DNA from: SZUA-365 sp049663345
GTDB lineage: Bacteria > Bacteroidota > Ignavibacteria > SZUA-365
NCBI GenBank assembly: GCA_049663345.1
Contig: JBATDG010000031.1
Span: 1 to 27,548, forward strand
Direction: 5' to 3'
Length of the DNA: 27,548 bases
A model generated the notes under the pieces. The model was not told where the DNA came from and did no database searches. It was given only the letters and a program-made list of their open reading frames with translations. The position numbers and the translations under genes were made by a program. Of this stretch, positions 6,031 to 14,937 are shown piece after piece; within the stretch, counting starts at the first letter, position 1; each line of letters starts with the position of its first letter.

Positions 6031-9000
6031 TCACGGATCGATGAACCAACCGCGCATCCACCAGTGATTGAAACGCAGCGGTACGGAAGTGTGCACGACC
6101 AGTTCAGAATACACGGTGCCTTGCGGCGCCTGGAGCGCGATTGAAAGAACCGGGGGACTCGTAGGGGTGATCTGAAGATCTGTCTGTCCGACAAGAATCT
6201 GATTCTGATCGAAGCCCATTATGGTCACTGTTCCTGTGAGTCCGGGTTGCATGGTAAGGAAATCGAGCGTCATGCCTCCGCTCCACCAGGTGGCTCCGGG
6301 GAATTGCGGGTGATTCGTACCTGCAGGGATGATTTTCATACCGCCGCTGAAGATAATCACATCGTCGTTCTGTTTCTGATACTGCACCTCGACACCGCCG
6401 TTTTCCTGTTGTGTAAGAAAAGCGACCTCGATTTCCGCTTCCTGCGTGAGGACATCCTGCGAACTGCAGGCCTTCAGATGCATGGGATTGCCCGGCGGAA
6501 TAGGCCCGTCCGGGAGGGTGCTGAAGTAGATATACCAGAAGTAGATGTTGAAACAGAATACACCGTCCTGGCTGTCGGCACCGTCGGTGGCCGTGCCTGC
6601 CGTACCGGTTCCGATACCCGACCCGAATGTGCCCTTTCTCCCGTTGGGTTTTCCATCGCCGCCCTTGCCGGCGCTGCCGCCTTGTGCGGTGTAGGTACCC
6701 GGGACGCCGGGGGTGATCCCCTTGTCGCCGGGGGCTCCGGCTGTGGCTGTGCCGTCTTCACCGTTTCCGCCATTTCCGCCCTGCATCGGTGGGGTACAAC
6801 AATCCGCGCCGTCGCCACCACTCCCGCCGGTTGCAATGGCATCGCCACCGTCCCCGGCTTTATGCGTGCCGGCTACGATAGGCCAGATCTTACCCTTAGC
6901 GCCATCGCCGCCTTTTCCCCCGGTGGCTGTGGCTTCTTTACCGCTGCCGCCATCTCCTCCGGGACAAACGTTGCATGCCAATCCGTTGGAAGCAGTAGCG
7001 GTGGCCAAGCCGCCCTTGCCACCGTTGCCACCACCCTCGGTCGGTGCTCCAATTATGCCGTTTCCTGGATGTGTCAGCACATAGCCGATGCCTCCGGCTG
7101 TACCGCCAGGACCACTTGTTGCCACGGCAGCACAACCATCCTGACAGGGTCCGCCAGCGGGATCGCCTGTGGCAGTCGCGGCTCCGCCATTGCCACCGTT
7201 ACCGCGATTGAGTATAACACCGGCACCGAACACGACACTGCTGCCACCGACAAGTATCGAGCCGCCGCGTCCGCCTTTGCTTGCGGAAGCATCGGCCATG
7301 GCCGGACAACCAGTAGCGGTTATTGCCGCACCGTCGCCTCCGTTGCCGGCTGAAAGCGTCGTTCCGGCCGCTATTGTAAGGGTTCCGTTTCTTGCGGCCA
7401 AACTGAGTGTGCCCCCGTTTCCACCAACGACTGTCGCACCTCCGGCATCCTGACCATCATTCCCGTTCATGTTCGCATTGACATCGACGTTGCCGTCCCG
7501 CGCGGTCGAGTTTGTTCTCCCGGAGCCGGCTTGCGGAGGGCGGTTAATTTTCGCACCACCGCCTTTCGGAGGTTGCGGCTTGCGGGACAGCAGGTTGAGA
7601 TTGCCTGCGCTGCCAGTCAGTTCTTCCACGAAAATGGGGGTGAGATCGGCATCCTCAGTGTAGGAGTCGGTAAGCATTATGTCTCCATCCGAGACAACGA
7701 CCGGATCACTGCCGACCGCTGAACCGAGCAGCAGCTCTCCATCGGCTACAATTTTTATTCCAGGCGGATCACCCGGCATTGTTGAGCACGTATTGGTAAT
7801 GTCACCATCCACAGAAAAACTCTCAGTAGTCCGAATCTCGATACTGTGGCAATCTGTTTGGATGGAACCGTCTATGACGACGGAATCCACTGCGTGTATT
7901 ACGATGTCGTCCGAGATCGTGAGCGTCGCCCCGTTTTCGACGGTCACCGTCGAATACCATTGTACTCCGCCTGCGATCGTCATATCCGCGGCTACCGACA
8001 GCGCAGGAGGAGGGGTTGCGGTCACCATGAAGGTCGCCGAGGAGGAATCGCCGGCGGCATCTCGTACTTGAATTATCATGCTGTATACACCGTCATCCAA
8101 CGCGGTATCGCTGATCGAACCCGTGCTCGCAATGGTCAGTCCCGGAGGTAATGCACCCCCGGTGAGCATCCACTGATACGGAGGAAGTCCGCCATCGGCT
8201 GCGAGAGTCGCCTGATACTGTTGACCCGGCTGAGCGTCGGGGAGACTCGTCGTGGTAATCCGAAGCGGTAGACGTGGAAGAGATACCATGATCTCATGCG
8301 TATTCTGATCCGTATTCGACGATGGGTCCATGGCCCGAACAACAACGTAGTAGGTTTCACCCGAGGTGAGTCCGGAAATATTCGCCTGTGTCGTGCCAGT
8401 GCTTACCGCATCCGCGGAACTGAAATTTTGTCCCCCCGGAGTCGTGGACAAATACGCTTCGTAGCTGACTTCATCGGGCATCGCCTGTGCGTCGGATGCC
8501 GGGTGCCAGACGACGGTAATGCTGCCTGTTGCGGGCGAAAATCCGGCGGTCGCACCACTGAAGGCGGGTGCCGTGTTATCCGGGACCTGACCACCTGTGG
8601 GACTATACACCGATTCCCATGGACTGCTGCCTCGCTTCGTTGTCAATATGTTGAAATCTCCGTTTCCAGCATCGATGCGGGCGGTAAGCAGCACGTCGTC
8701 TGCTTCATCCACACTGATTGCCACGGCACGATGTCTTCCAGTATTCCCTGGCGTGTAGAGGTAATCGGACAAATAGGATCCGTCGGCGGCGTAATTTGCC
8801 AGCAGTACCTGGGAAGAAGAAGCTGAAGCAGCTGACCAGCCCGATACATGGAAATTTCCCTGCGAATCGAGCGTTGAGGCAGAGAATGTTTCGTCTGCGT
8901 CCGATCCGTTGTCGTAGGACCGGGAGGCGATTCTGCTACCGTCGTTCTGATAGAGCACAATGAAACCGTCGTTCGTCGGGCCTCCGTGGGTTGTACCCGC

Positions 9001-9609
9001 GATGCCGACGACAGCGCCTGCAGAGAGCGTACGCGGGTAGGCGTCGCCGGCGCCCTTGTATGAGTCCGTCCAGAGAATGGTGCCGGTGCGTGTTAGCCCC
9101 ATGGTGACGGAGGATACAGCACCATCTGTTGCGCGTGACTCGGCAGCGACCGCGAGATTGCCATTGTTCATCATTCCGAGCCCGATTGCGAAATCACTTG
9201 AGGATGGCCCGGAATTGAAGGTTTTGCTCATTTGTACGGTTCCGTCGCTGTCGAAGCCGAGCAATACAAGCTGCCAACGGTTTTCGCTGCTCCAGACACG
9301 GCCAAGCACGAACACGTTGCCGGCGGCATCGGCGGCAACAGCGACAGATTTTTCGTCAAAGGGATTCCCCTGATGACTTTCCCAGACAGTATTTCCAGCT
9401 CTGTCGAGGCAAAGAGTGACAATGTCCCATCCGCTTGCCGGGGAGAAAGAAGAACCAGTCACATAGATTCTGGCATTCGCCGTGGTCATAGAAGCGGCTT
9501 CATCCATGGCAATGCCCGCGGAGTTATAGCGTGTTATCCACTCTTGTCCTGAAAGCGGAGCAGAGAGGCTGATTAGCGTCAGCAGAAAAATGGGTATGAA
9601 ATATCTCAT
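6031..9609 (-). CDS. giant exported multidomain Gly-rich protein
   Basis: The start is placed at 9609 (MRYFIPIF) because AGGAGG lies 4 bases before this ATG and a clear signal peptide follows (to about residue 22, ending LSGQ). An ATG 33 bases upstream is less likely. The product is 1192 residues. Visible regions are propeller-like repeats with DAAGNVFVLGR and DSQGNFHVSGW motifs (about 25-340), a fibronectin type III domain (about 345-445), a putative Ig-like domain (about 449-532; LPPYQWMLTGGALPPGL), beta-strand-rich sequence (about 535-690), and a Gly/Ala/Thr-rich repeat region (about 719-1015). A unique C-terminal domain of about 175 residues follows. No T9SS sorting domain is recognisable, unlike the gene downstream. 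Such architecture fits a surface adhesin or matrix protein. No enzyme motif is seen. Confidence 0.85.
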   Translation of the reverse strand: MRYFIPIFLLTLISLSAPLSGQEWITRYNSAGIAMDEAASMTTANARIYVTGSSFSPASGWDIVTLCLDRAGNTVWESHQGNPFDEKSVAVAADAAGNVFVLGRVWSSENRWQLVLLGFDSDGTVQMSKTFNSGPSSSDFAIGLGMMNNGNLAVAAESRATDGAVSSVTMGLTRTGTILWTDSYKGAGDAYPRTLSAGAVVGIAGTTHGGPTNDGFIVLYQNDGSRIASRSYDNGSDADETFSASTLDSQGNFHVSGWSAASASSSQVLLANYAADGSYLSDYLYTPGNTGRHRAVAISVDEADDVLLTARIDAGNGDFNILTTKRGSSPWESVYSPTGGQVPDNTAPAFSGATAGFSPATGSITVVWHPASDAQAMPDEVSYEAYLSTTPGGQNFSSADAVSTGTTQANISGLTSGETYYVVVRAMDPSSNTDQNTHEIMVSLPRLPLRITTTSLPDAQPGQQYQATLAADGGLPPYQWMLTGGALPPGLTIASTGSISDTALDDGVYSMIIQVRDAAGDSSSATFMVTATPPPALSVAADMTIAGGVQWYSTVTVENGATLTISDDIVIHAVDSVVIDGSIQTDCHSIEIRTTESFSVDGDITNTCSTMPGDPPGIKIVADGELLLGSAVGSDPVVVSDGDIMLTDSYTEDADLTPIFVEELTGSAGNLNLLSRKPQPPKGGGAKINRPPQAGSGRTNSTARDGNVDVNANMNGNDGQDAGGATVVGGNGGTLSLAARNGTLTIAAGTTLSAGNGGDGAAITATGCPAMADASASKGGRGGSILVGGSSVVFGAGVILNRGNGGNGGAATATGDPAGGPCQDGCAAVATSGPGGTAGGIGYVLTHPGNGIIGAPTEGGGNGGKGGLATATASNGLACNVCPGGDGGSGKEATATGGKGGDGAKGKIWPIVAGTHKAGDGGDAIATGGSGGDGADCCTPPMQGGNGGNGEDGTATAGAPGDKGITPGVPGTYTAQGGSAGKGGDGKPNGRKGTFGSGIGTGTAGTATDGADSQDGVFCFNIYFWYIYFSTLPDGPIPPGNPMHLKACSSQDVLTQEAEIEVAFLTQQENGGVEVQYQKQNDDVIIFSGGMKIIPAGTNHPQFPGATWWSGGMTLDFLTMQPGLTGTVTIMGFDQNQILVGQTDLQITPTSPPVLSIALQAPQGTVYSELVVHTSVPLRFNHWWMRGWFIDP
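6562..7455 (-). repeat. Gly-rich repeat-coding region with Cys pairs
   Basis: This part of the giant protein encodes about 300 residues of degenerate repeats. GGxGG or GNGGDG turns alternate with short ATATG-like strands, recalling mycobacterial PE-PGRS or other Gly-rich beta-roll sequences. Several repeats carry cysteines: one Cys in ATGCPA, then the pairs CQDGC, CNVC and DCC. The plus strand is correspondingly rich in GCCGCC/CCACC, which creates long spurious open frames in other frames. Confidence 0.75.
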
Positions 9610-10256
9610 GCGACCTCCTGCACTTGAAAAAAGAAGTACCAATTACCGTTGGCAAGCACGTCTGCATGGAAACGTGCCCACAACTGCTGCACCGATCGTC
9701 AGTGACACTGACCGTCAGGAAAGCAGTTGTTTCAATGTGGGAACGAGCGGCGAGGAAGATCCTGTGACCACTGTGGTGCGAATTTTATTGGTGCCTGAGG
9801 CCGGCTGGGGCGGGAACAGGAATGAAGGTATAAATACGACGAACGAATACGCGACACCATCTCACAGACAGTGAGCGCTCCTGGAGGAATCGATAAAAAA
9901 GAGAAATGTGCTTTTATTGTTGCGGGAAGATCGCAATAAAATCCATCAATGTCAATACTATTCGTAATCAATCAGAGGTAGCGATCGGAAGGGGATTTCG
10001 GGGGGCCGGGCGATGGTTCGAGGAAGGGAGAACCTCGGAACGCAGGTTCCCTAAAAAAAGAGGACTTCGTTGCTTCTGAATTCCCTTCATCGTACTATTA
10101 TCGTATAAGGTGCTCTTTTTCCCATTACGCAGGAAAGATCAGCCGAGGCAGCATGATTCGTCGAACCGGCGCGAAGCTTCGCTTGATCTGAGAAAGAATG
10201 GCAGCCGTCCCCTGCCACGGTTGAAACGAGTTTCACTTCGTCTTTGAAGAGAAAAT
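9610..10256. other. 647-bp divergent intergenic region
   Basis: This gap separates two divergent exported-protein genes and must hold promoters for both. I find no convincing gene in it. Structures seen are a perfect 7-bp inverted repeat GTCAGTG-A-CACTGAC at 9698-9712; arms TTTTATTG (9912-9919) and CAATAAAA (9934-9941); a bulged hairpin GGGAGAACCT/AGGTTCCC around 10026-10051; and the palindrome GCGAAGCTTCGC at 10171-10182. Any of these could be an operator. The ribosome site of the minus gene is at its left edge. I could not identify a clear minus-strand promoter. Confidence 0.55.
10070..10098 (+). promoter_or_regulatory. possible promoter of the heparinase-like gene
   Basis: TTGCTT (10070-10075) and TACTAT (10093-10098) are 17 bases apart. 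A start here would leave an untranslated leader of about 150 bases containing the palindrome at 10171-10182. The evidence is spacing and partial consensus match only. Confidence 0.35.
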
Positions 10257-12815
10257 ATGAATCACTGCGCATTACTCCTGGTGACGTTTATTGTTATGGT
10301 TTCGTCTTCCGCGGCCCAGTACCCGGAGATCCACTCCAGTCGGCCACGCGTGTATGCGGACTCGGCAAGACTGGCCTGGCTGAAGGAGAATGTCACTCAG
10401 GCAGGGGAATGCCAGGACACCTATAACAGCTTTCTGTTTGCCTACAACAACTGGTGGATTAACGACCCGCAGCTCTATCTGCTCGGCTCGGATTCCACAC
10501 TGTGGACATGGAACTGGTCGTCGCAATGGGCTGGCAGCGAGGCGTTTTACACTGCCTTCATCTACAAATTGACGGACGATTCACTCGCGCTCAAGCGCTG
10601 CCGCTTTCTCGCTGAACAGGTCATTGACTGCATCGATGGGGCGGAATTCCCTGCGATGGAATGGTATGCCAAGGAAAACCTTCTGCGCCAGATGAGCGAC
10701 GCAGGGGATATTCTCCTCGATTGGTGCTACGATGATCTTCCGGCGGAAATGCGCGATCGTCTGGCCCGAAGCATCTATGCGATGAATCGCGAATTCATGA
10801 ATACTTTCATTCTATCCAGCGCGGGGAACAGCTATGTCTCCAGCCACAATACATGGAATACGATTTTCTGCAATCAGAATACTCTGACATTGCACGATGC
10901 TTCAGGACTAACCTCAGCTGAGAAGGATACCGTGATGCAGTGGTATAATGCGCTGCAGGATAAGCTCACGGATGGCTTCATCCCATGCTGGACCTATTAT
11001 CGCGATGACGATGGTGGATGGAATTGGGGAGCGGCCTATGCCATGTGGTCGCTGGTGGACCAATTCCAGCTCTTCGAAAACATGCACATCGCGACGGACA
11101 AAAATTATTTTGAGGACCTTCCCTGGGTTCGAAACAGCATCAACCAGTATGTGTACTTCATGCAGCCGAATAACCGCTGCATCCATCTGGGAGATGGAGA
11201 AACGGGCATGGCGGGCGACAGGGTCACGTACCTGCACGCGAGATACTTCAATGATCCCCGGAGCTTGTGGATGGCGCAGTATTGGTCGGATCCCACGCGG
11301 ACACCGAATACGAATCAGAAATTTGCAAAATTATTGTATAAGGATTTTGCAATGCCGCCGGTCACGCAGCCAATGCTTCCGCTCGACTGGTGGGCGGATA
11401 AAGTCGGGTTGTCAGTGAGCCGGTCCTCCTGGGACGACGATGCAACGATGGTGACATTCTTCAATTCTCCCAGCAAGCGGGCCGCCCACGAACATCGCGA
11501 CAATAATTCATTTACCATTTTCAAAAATGCTCCGCTGCTTATCGACGCGGGATATTACGATACCTACGGCGGAGAACATTACCGGAATTATTACCAGCGA
11601 ACAATCGCGCACAATAGCATCTGTGTGTTTGATTCTTCTGATTCCTACGCCTGTTTCGGACAACCGGCCTCGAATGATGGGGGACAGATTGAGTCCCCAG
11701 CGCTCCAGAACTACAGCGAGATATTTCTGGCGAAGAATCAGCGCGGGCAATGGATACTGAACGGCGCAGGAACCGGATACCAGTATAGCGTAGCCGATGC
11801 GCAGCTTTCCTACGATTCGGCAAAAGTCTCCTTTTTCAGGAGGAAACTCCTGTATCTGAAGCCTGATCGCATGTTCGTGGTCGACTATCTCCATCTAAAA
11901 AGTTCGGCGACAAGGCAGCGCGATGTCTCATGGATCGCACATGTTGTCAACCGTCCCTCTATCAATGGCGAAATCACGGCGGCTCCCGTTCCCGGGCATA
12001 TCGAAACCTGGAATGGAAACATCTATACAGCCAGCAATGGTGACGGCAGCGTATCGATCAAAACGCTGCTTCCTGAACATTCTACCGCAACTGTCATCGG
12101 TGGGGTGGATCATGAATATTTCGTAGATGGAGTGAATTATCCTCCGCTATCCGTTCCCGATTCTGTCTACTATACGCCAGGCGCGTGGAGAATTGAAGTC
12201 CATCCATCAGCGGTTAAAGACACCCTGATCTTCTTACATGAAATCCGGGTTGGCGATTCCTCCGCTGTACCAACAGTAGATGGATTGGCTCTCAAATCGC
12301 AATATTCCATCGGTGCGGACTCTGATGCCACGCTCCTGTTCTTTTCTGCCGATGGGACGGCAGCCCAGACCTATCATTCGTTCGACGTGGTTGCCGGCGA
12401 CAGAGCAATCGATATCGTGGCTGCGGATCTGCTTCCCGGTCCCTATTTTATCAAAGTCGACGGATCAGCGGTCGCCTCCACCGCAGCGGATACGAATGGA
12501 TTACTATTCGCATCAACATTACTGGGTTCAGGAACACATTCCGTGGAAATCGCGAATACGAGCACCGCAGTGGGAGAAGATGAGCAGCGGATTTCCTTCG
12601 AAATCTATCCGTCTCCCGTGCGCAGCGAACTGTCGATCATATCCGATTCTGCCGCTCCGCTGCACGAAGTGCGGATCTATAATTCGATCGGTATGCCGGT
12701 ACGAGTATCCGGGACAGGGAACAGGATCGATGTCTCCGATTTGTCCCCCGGACTGTATTTCGTGAGAGTCGTTACAGGGGAAGAATCGCGCCTCCTGAAA
12801 TTCATCAAGGAGTGA
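10257..12815 (+). CDS. heparinase II/III-like T9SS-exported protein
   Basis: This 852-residue protein has a signal peptide (1-21, ending SSSAAQ). An alpha-helical (alpha/alpha-toroid type) region spans about 40-380, and a heparinase II/III-like beta-sandwich about 385-650 contains HEHRDNNSFTIF (411-422) and LLIDAGYYDTYGGEHYRNYY (427-446). The type-A T9SS sorting domain is at about 780-852 (FEIYPSPV to LLKFIKE). Polysaccharide lyases of this fold cleave uronic-acid-containing chains by beta-elimination using His and Tyr residues. By position, H197 in SHNTWN, a Tyr in 246-261, and H411 or H413 are candidates; this assignment is inference. Substrate cannot be told: glycosaminoglycan, alginate or other uronan. 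The stop is followed by a beta-helix protein gene, probably the same transcript. The ribosome site is weak (GAAGAGAAAAT). Confidence 0.85.
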   Translation: MNHCALLLVTFIVMVSSSAAQYPEIHSSRPRVYADSARLAWLKENVTQAGECQDTYNSFLFAYNNWWINDPQLYLLGSDSTLWTWNWSSQWAGSEAFYTAFIYKLTDDSLALKRCRFLAEQVIDCIDGAEFPAMEWYAKENLLRQMSDAGDILLDWCYDDLPAEMRDRLARSIYAMNREFMNTFILSSAGNSYVSSHNTWNTIFCNQNTLTLHDASGLTSAEKDTVMQWYNALQDKLTDGFIPCWTYYRDDDGGWNWGAAYAMWSLVDQFQLFENMHIATDKNYFEDLPWVRNSINQYVYFMQPNNRCIHLGDGETGMAGDRVTYLHARYFNDPRSLWMAQYWSDPTRTPNTNQKFAKLLYKDFAMPPVTQPMLPLDWWADKVGLSVSRSSWDDDATMVTFFNSPSKRAAHEHRDNNSFTIFKNAPLLIDAGYYDTYGGEHYRNYYQRTIAHNSICVFDSSDSYACFGQPASNDGGQIESPALQNYSEIFLAKNQRGQWILNGAGTGYQYSVADAQLSYDSAKVSFFRRKLLYLKPDRMFVVDYLHLKSSATRQRDVSWIAHVVNRPSINGEITAAPVPGHIETWNGNIYTASNGDGSVSIKTLLPEHSTATVIGGVDHEYFVDGVNYPPLSVPDSVYYTPGAWRIEVHPSAVKDTLIFLHEIRVGDSSAVPTVDGLALKSQYSIGADSDATLLFFSADGTAAQTYHSFDVVAGDRAIDIVAADLLPGPYFIKVDGSAVASTAADTNGLLFASTLLGSGTHSVEIANTSTAVGEDEQRISFEIYPSPVRSELSIISDSAAPLHEVRIYNSIGMPVRVSGTGNRIDVSDLSPGLYFVRVVTGEESRLLKFIKE

Positions 12816-12871
12816 CAGCCTGTACTCTGTCCGGGAAATCCTCCTTCACTTTCGCAGCACGTGAGCGGCTC

Positions 12872-14500
12872 ATGCTACGGTTTGTAATCGCACTTCTTCT
12901 CTCGCTGATCCTCAGCTCCCCCGTTTATTCCCGCGTAATAAATGCTAACCCGGGTGATTATACGGATTATCTTACCTCGCTCGTCCCGGGTGACACACTC
13001 GCGCTTGCGGCGGGAGTCTACACACGAGACCTGTTGCTGCGCGATCTCAGCGGTACAGAGAGCGATCCGATTGTGATTATGGGGAGTCCGCTGCTGTACA
13101 CAACGGTGTTCACAGCACGAAGCTGCTGCAATACCGTGAGCATTACGCGCTGTGCATACATTGTCATCAGGAATCTCGAACTCAACGGAGGAGGAGTGTT
13201 CGTCGATGCGGTAAAAGGGGAGGGAACCGCAGGAAACTGGGCGCATCACATCACGCTAGAATATCTGAATATCGTCGGCTACAACGCAGATCAGCAGAGC
13301 GTAGGGATCAGCACAAAATGCCATGCCTGGAACTGGACGATACGAAAAAACCGGATTATCGGCGCCGGAACGGGACTCTATCTCGGCAACTCCGATGGGG
13401 ACAAGCCCTTCGTCAACGGATTGATTGAATACAATCTCGTCATGAATACCATCGGCTATAATATGGAGATCAAGCATCAGCTTGAAGGGAAGCGCGATGC
13501 GTTTCCCGGCACGGCTGTTGAGGGCAGAACCATCGTTCGGCACAACGTATTCTGCAAGGAAGAAAACGCCTCCACCGGCGGGAGCGCGCGACCCAATGTG
13601 CTGTTCGGTGCTTTCCCTGCAACGGGCTGGGGTGCAGGTGATGTGTACGAGGTGTACGGGAATTTCTTTTATCAGAATCCCGTCGAAGCGCTGCTGCAGT
13701 CCACCGGCAATCTCGCCCTCTATGCGAATATATTCGTAAATCACTTCGATCCTTCAGGATTCCGTGCTATATACATCACTGCACAGAACGGCTTCCAGCC
13801 GCGGGATGTCCGCATTTTCCACAATACCGTGTGGACGGCGAATTCCTCGGGCGGCATCCGGTTGTATAATCCGGACAATGCATACAGGCAATATTGTTAT
13901 GCGAATGCAGTCTTCGCCGCACAGCCAATCACCAATTTCAGCGATACTCTGGACAATGTTTCCGCTGCGTACCCGGGCGCTGCGATGCATCTGCTTTCTC
14001 CCACAACTGACATCAACACTCTCAGCCTTTATCCGCAGGCCGATCGTCTACTTGGGACTGCCACGCCTGACGTCTTGTTTTCATCTTTCCCAAAGGCCGG
14101 AAAGGATTTCAACGGCGACAGCTTTGACTGGCGCTACCGCGGGGCGTATTCCGGCTGCTGTGACAATCCTGGCTGGAAGCTGCAGCTTGATACGATGACC
14201 TTGTCGGGGCAGGGGACATCGGGATTCTCAGGATTTCCCTCTCCATCGAACATGATGGAGATTTATCCAAATCCTTCCACTGCAGATGCCAGCGTGCAGT
14301 ACTTCCTTCTTCACAGTGAGCAGGTAGAGTTTACTCTGTTCGATGCGATGGGACGCCGCATTCGCACTGTTTTCATTGGCATGCAGCAGCAGGGTCGGCA
14401 CATGCTTCACCTCGATACACGGGATCTGCAGCCTGGCATGTACTATATTCGCCAGTTGACCGGGGAAGGATTCACGCTTCGGCGAATTGTAAGACGTTGA
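12872..14500 (+). CDS. right-handed beta-helix T9SS-exported protein
   Basis: The start at 12872 gives MLRFVIALLLSLILSSPVYS, a typical signal peptide. An upstream in-frame GTG at 12812 overlaps the previous stop and would add 20 residues in front of it, so I prefer the ATG. The 542-residue product begins its mature part with the GDYTDYLTSLVPGDTLALAAG type of sequence seen at the first coil of chondroitinase-B-like and other parallel beta-helix proteins. It continues with repeated strands around motifs such as YLNIVGYN, IRKNRIIGAG, IEYNLVMN, VRHNVF and IFHNTVW. The C-terminal region (about 465-542; MEIYPNPS to LRRIVRR) is a T9SS type-A sorting domain. A carbohydrate-lyase or carbohydrate-binding role is plausible given the heparinase-like neighbour, but no catalytic residues can be assigned by eye. 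Confidence 0.82.
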   Translation: MLRFVIALLLSLILSSPVYSRVINANPGDYTDYLTSLVPGDTLALAAGVYTRDLLLRDLSGTESDPIVIMGSPLLYTTVFTARSCCNTVSITRCAYIVIRNLELNGGGVFVDAVKGEGTAGNWAHHITLEYLNIVGYNADQQSVGISTKCHAWNWTIRKNRIIGAGTGLYLGNSDGDKPFVNGLIEYNLVMNTIGYNMEIKHQLEGKRDAFPGTAVEGRTIVRHNVFCKEENASTGGSARPNVLFGAFPATGWGAGDVYEVYGNFFYQNPVEALLQSTGNLALYANIFVNHFDPSGFRAIYITAQNGFQPRDVRIFHNTVWTANSSGGIRLYNPDNAYRQYCYANAVFAAQPITNFSDTLDNVSAAYPGAAMHLLSPTTDINTLSLYPQADRLLGTATPDVLFSSFPKAGKDFNGDSFDWRYRGAYSGCCDNPGWKLQLDTMTLSGQGTSGFSGFPSPSNMMEIYPNPSTADASVQYFLLHSEQVEFTLFDAMGRRIRTVFIGMQQQGRHMLHLDTRDLQPGMYYIRQLTGEGFTLRRIVRR

Positions 14501-14634
14501 CCGTGTTCCCCTCTACTCCTCGCCGGAAGAGATTCCCTGTGAGCAAACTCTTCCAGATAGAGGTAGTACAGAGTTTCTTGAAACACTCAGCAGGGTATTG
14601 AACGATCGCACATGCCAAATTGACGAAAAAATAC

Positions 14635-14663
14635 TTGATCCGATTAGATTGAATGGCTATACT
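14635..14663 (+). promoter_or_regulatory. promoter of mazEF
   Basis: TTGATC (14635-14640) and TATACT (14658-14663) are exactly 17 bases apart, a near-consensus proteobacterial-type sigma70 promoter, about 26 bases before the mazE ATG. This is the clearest such promoter in the window. Confidence 0.7.
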
Positions 14664-14670
14664 AGGGATA

Positions 14671-14683
14671 TACATGTAAGGAG
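14671..14683 (+). promoter_or_regulatory. TACATGTA palindrome and mazE ribosome site
   Basis: The 8-bp palindrome TACATGTA (14671-14678) lies just downstream of the -10 box, where a MazE or MazEF repressor could bind. It runs directly into AAGGAG (14678-14683), a strong Shine-Dalgarno sequence 5 bases before the mazE ATG. The operator role is inferred from the autoregulation common to mazEF loci. Confidence 0.45.
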
Positions 14684-14688
14684 CCGTA

Positions 14689-14937
14689 ATGCAAACTACA
14701 ATTCAGAAATGGGGAAATAGTCAGGGACTGCGAATCCCCAAAACCCTGCTGGAGGAGGTGGATATCGGGGTTGGTGAATCGGTTGAAATTGATGTTCTCG
14801 AAGGAAAAATCATTATTTCGCCGACGCGAAAAAAACGGGGGGCGGTTTCCCTTCAAGATTTGGTCAGTAAGATTCCGAAGGGGAAGAGGTCAAAGGAGAA
14901 GGATTGGGGACCTCCAGTCGGGAAGGAGGTCTGGTAA
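14689..14937 (+). CDS. mazE: MazE-type antitoxin (AbrB fold)
   Basis: This 82-residue protein has the N-terminal swapped-hairpin DNA-binding motif IQKWGNSQGLRIPKTLLEEV (residues 5-24) and ends in DWGPPVGKEVW, which closely matches the toxin-binding tail of E. coli MazE. In this family the tail wraps around MazF and blocks its active site, while the N-terminal domain represses the operon. The stop TAA is immediately followed by the mazF ATG with no gap, typical of coupled antitoxin-toxin pairs. Its strong ribosome site favours high antitoxin output. The close likeness to proteobacterial MazE suggests horizontal transfer, which I infer without phylogeny. Confidence 0.95.
   Translation: MQTTIQKWGNSQGLRIPKTLLEEVDIGVGESVEIDVLEGKIIISPTRKKRGAVSLQDLVSKIPKGKRSKEKDWGPPVGKEVW

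Noticed and set aside
6247..7353. 368-codon plus-strand open frame through the Gly-rich region
   Set aside because: It arises from the GCC/ACC-rich complement of Gly codons. The true frame is the minus-strand exported protein with signal peptide and ribosome site.
9649..9667. Possible sigma54 promoter TTGGCAAGCACGTCTGCA in the divergent gap
   Set aside because: The GG to GC spacing is 11 rather than 10 bases, and it would read into the 5' region of the opposite-strand gene.
9590..9874. Possible small gene (94 codons, plus strand) in the divergent gap
   Set aside because: It begins inside the start of the minus-strand gene, has no ribosome site and its product resembles nothing known to me.
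14525..14554. Terminator after the beta-helix gene (GGAAGAG/CTCTTCC)
   Set aside because: The 7-bp arms are perfect, but the 16-base loop is long and no T-run follows.
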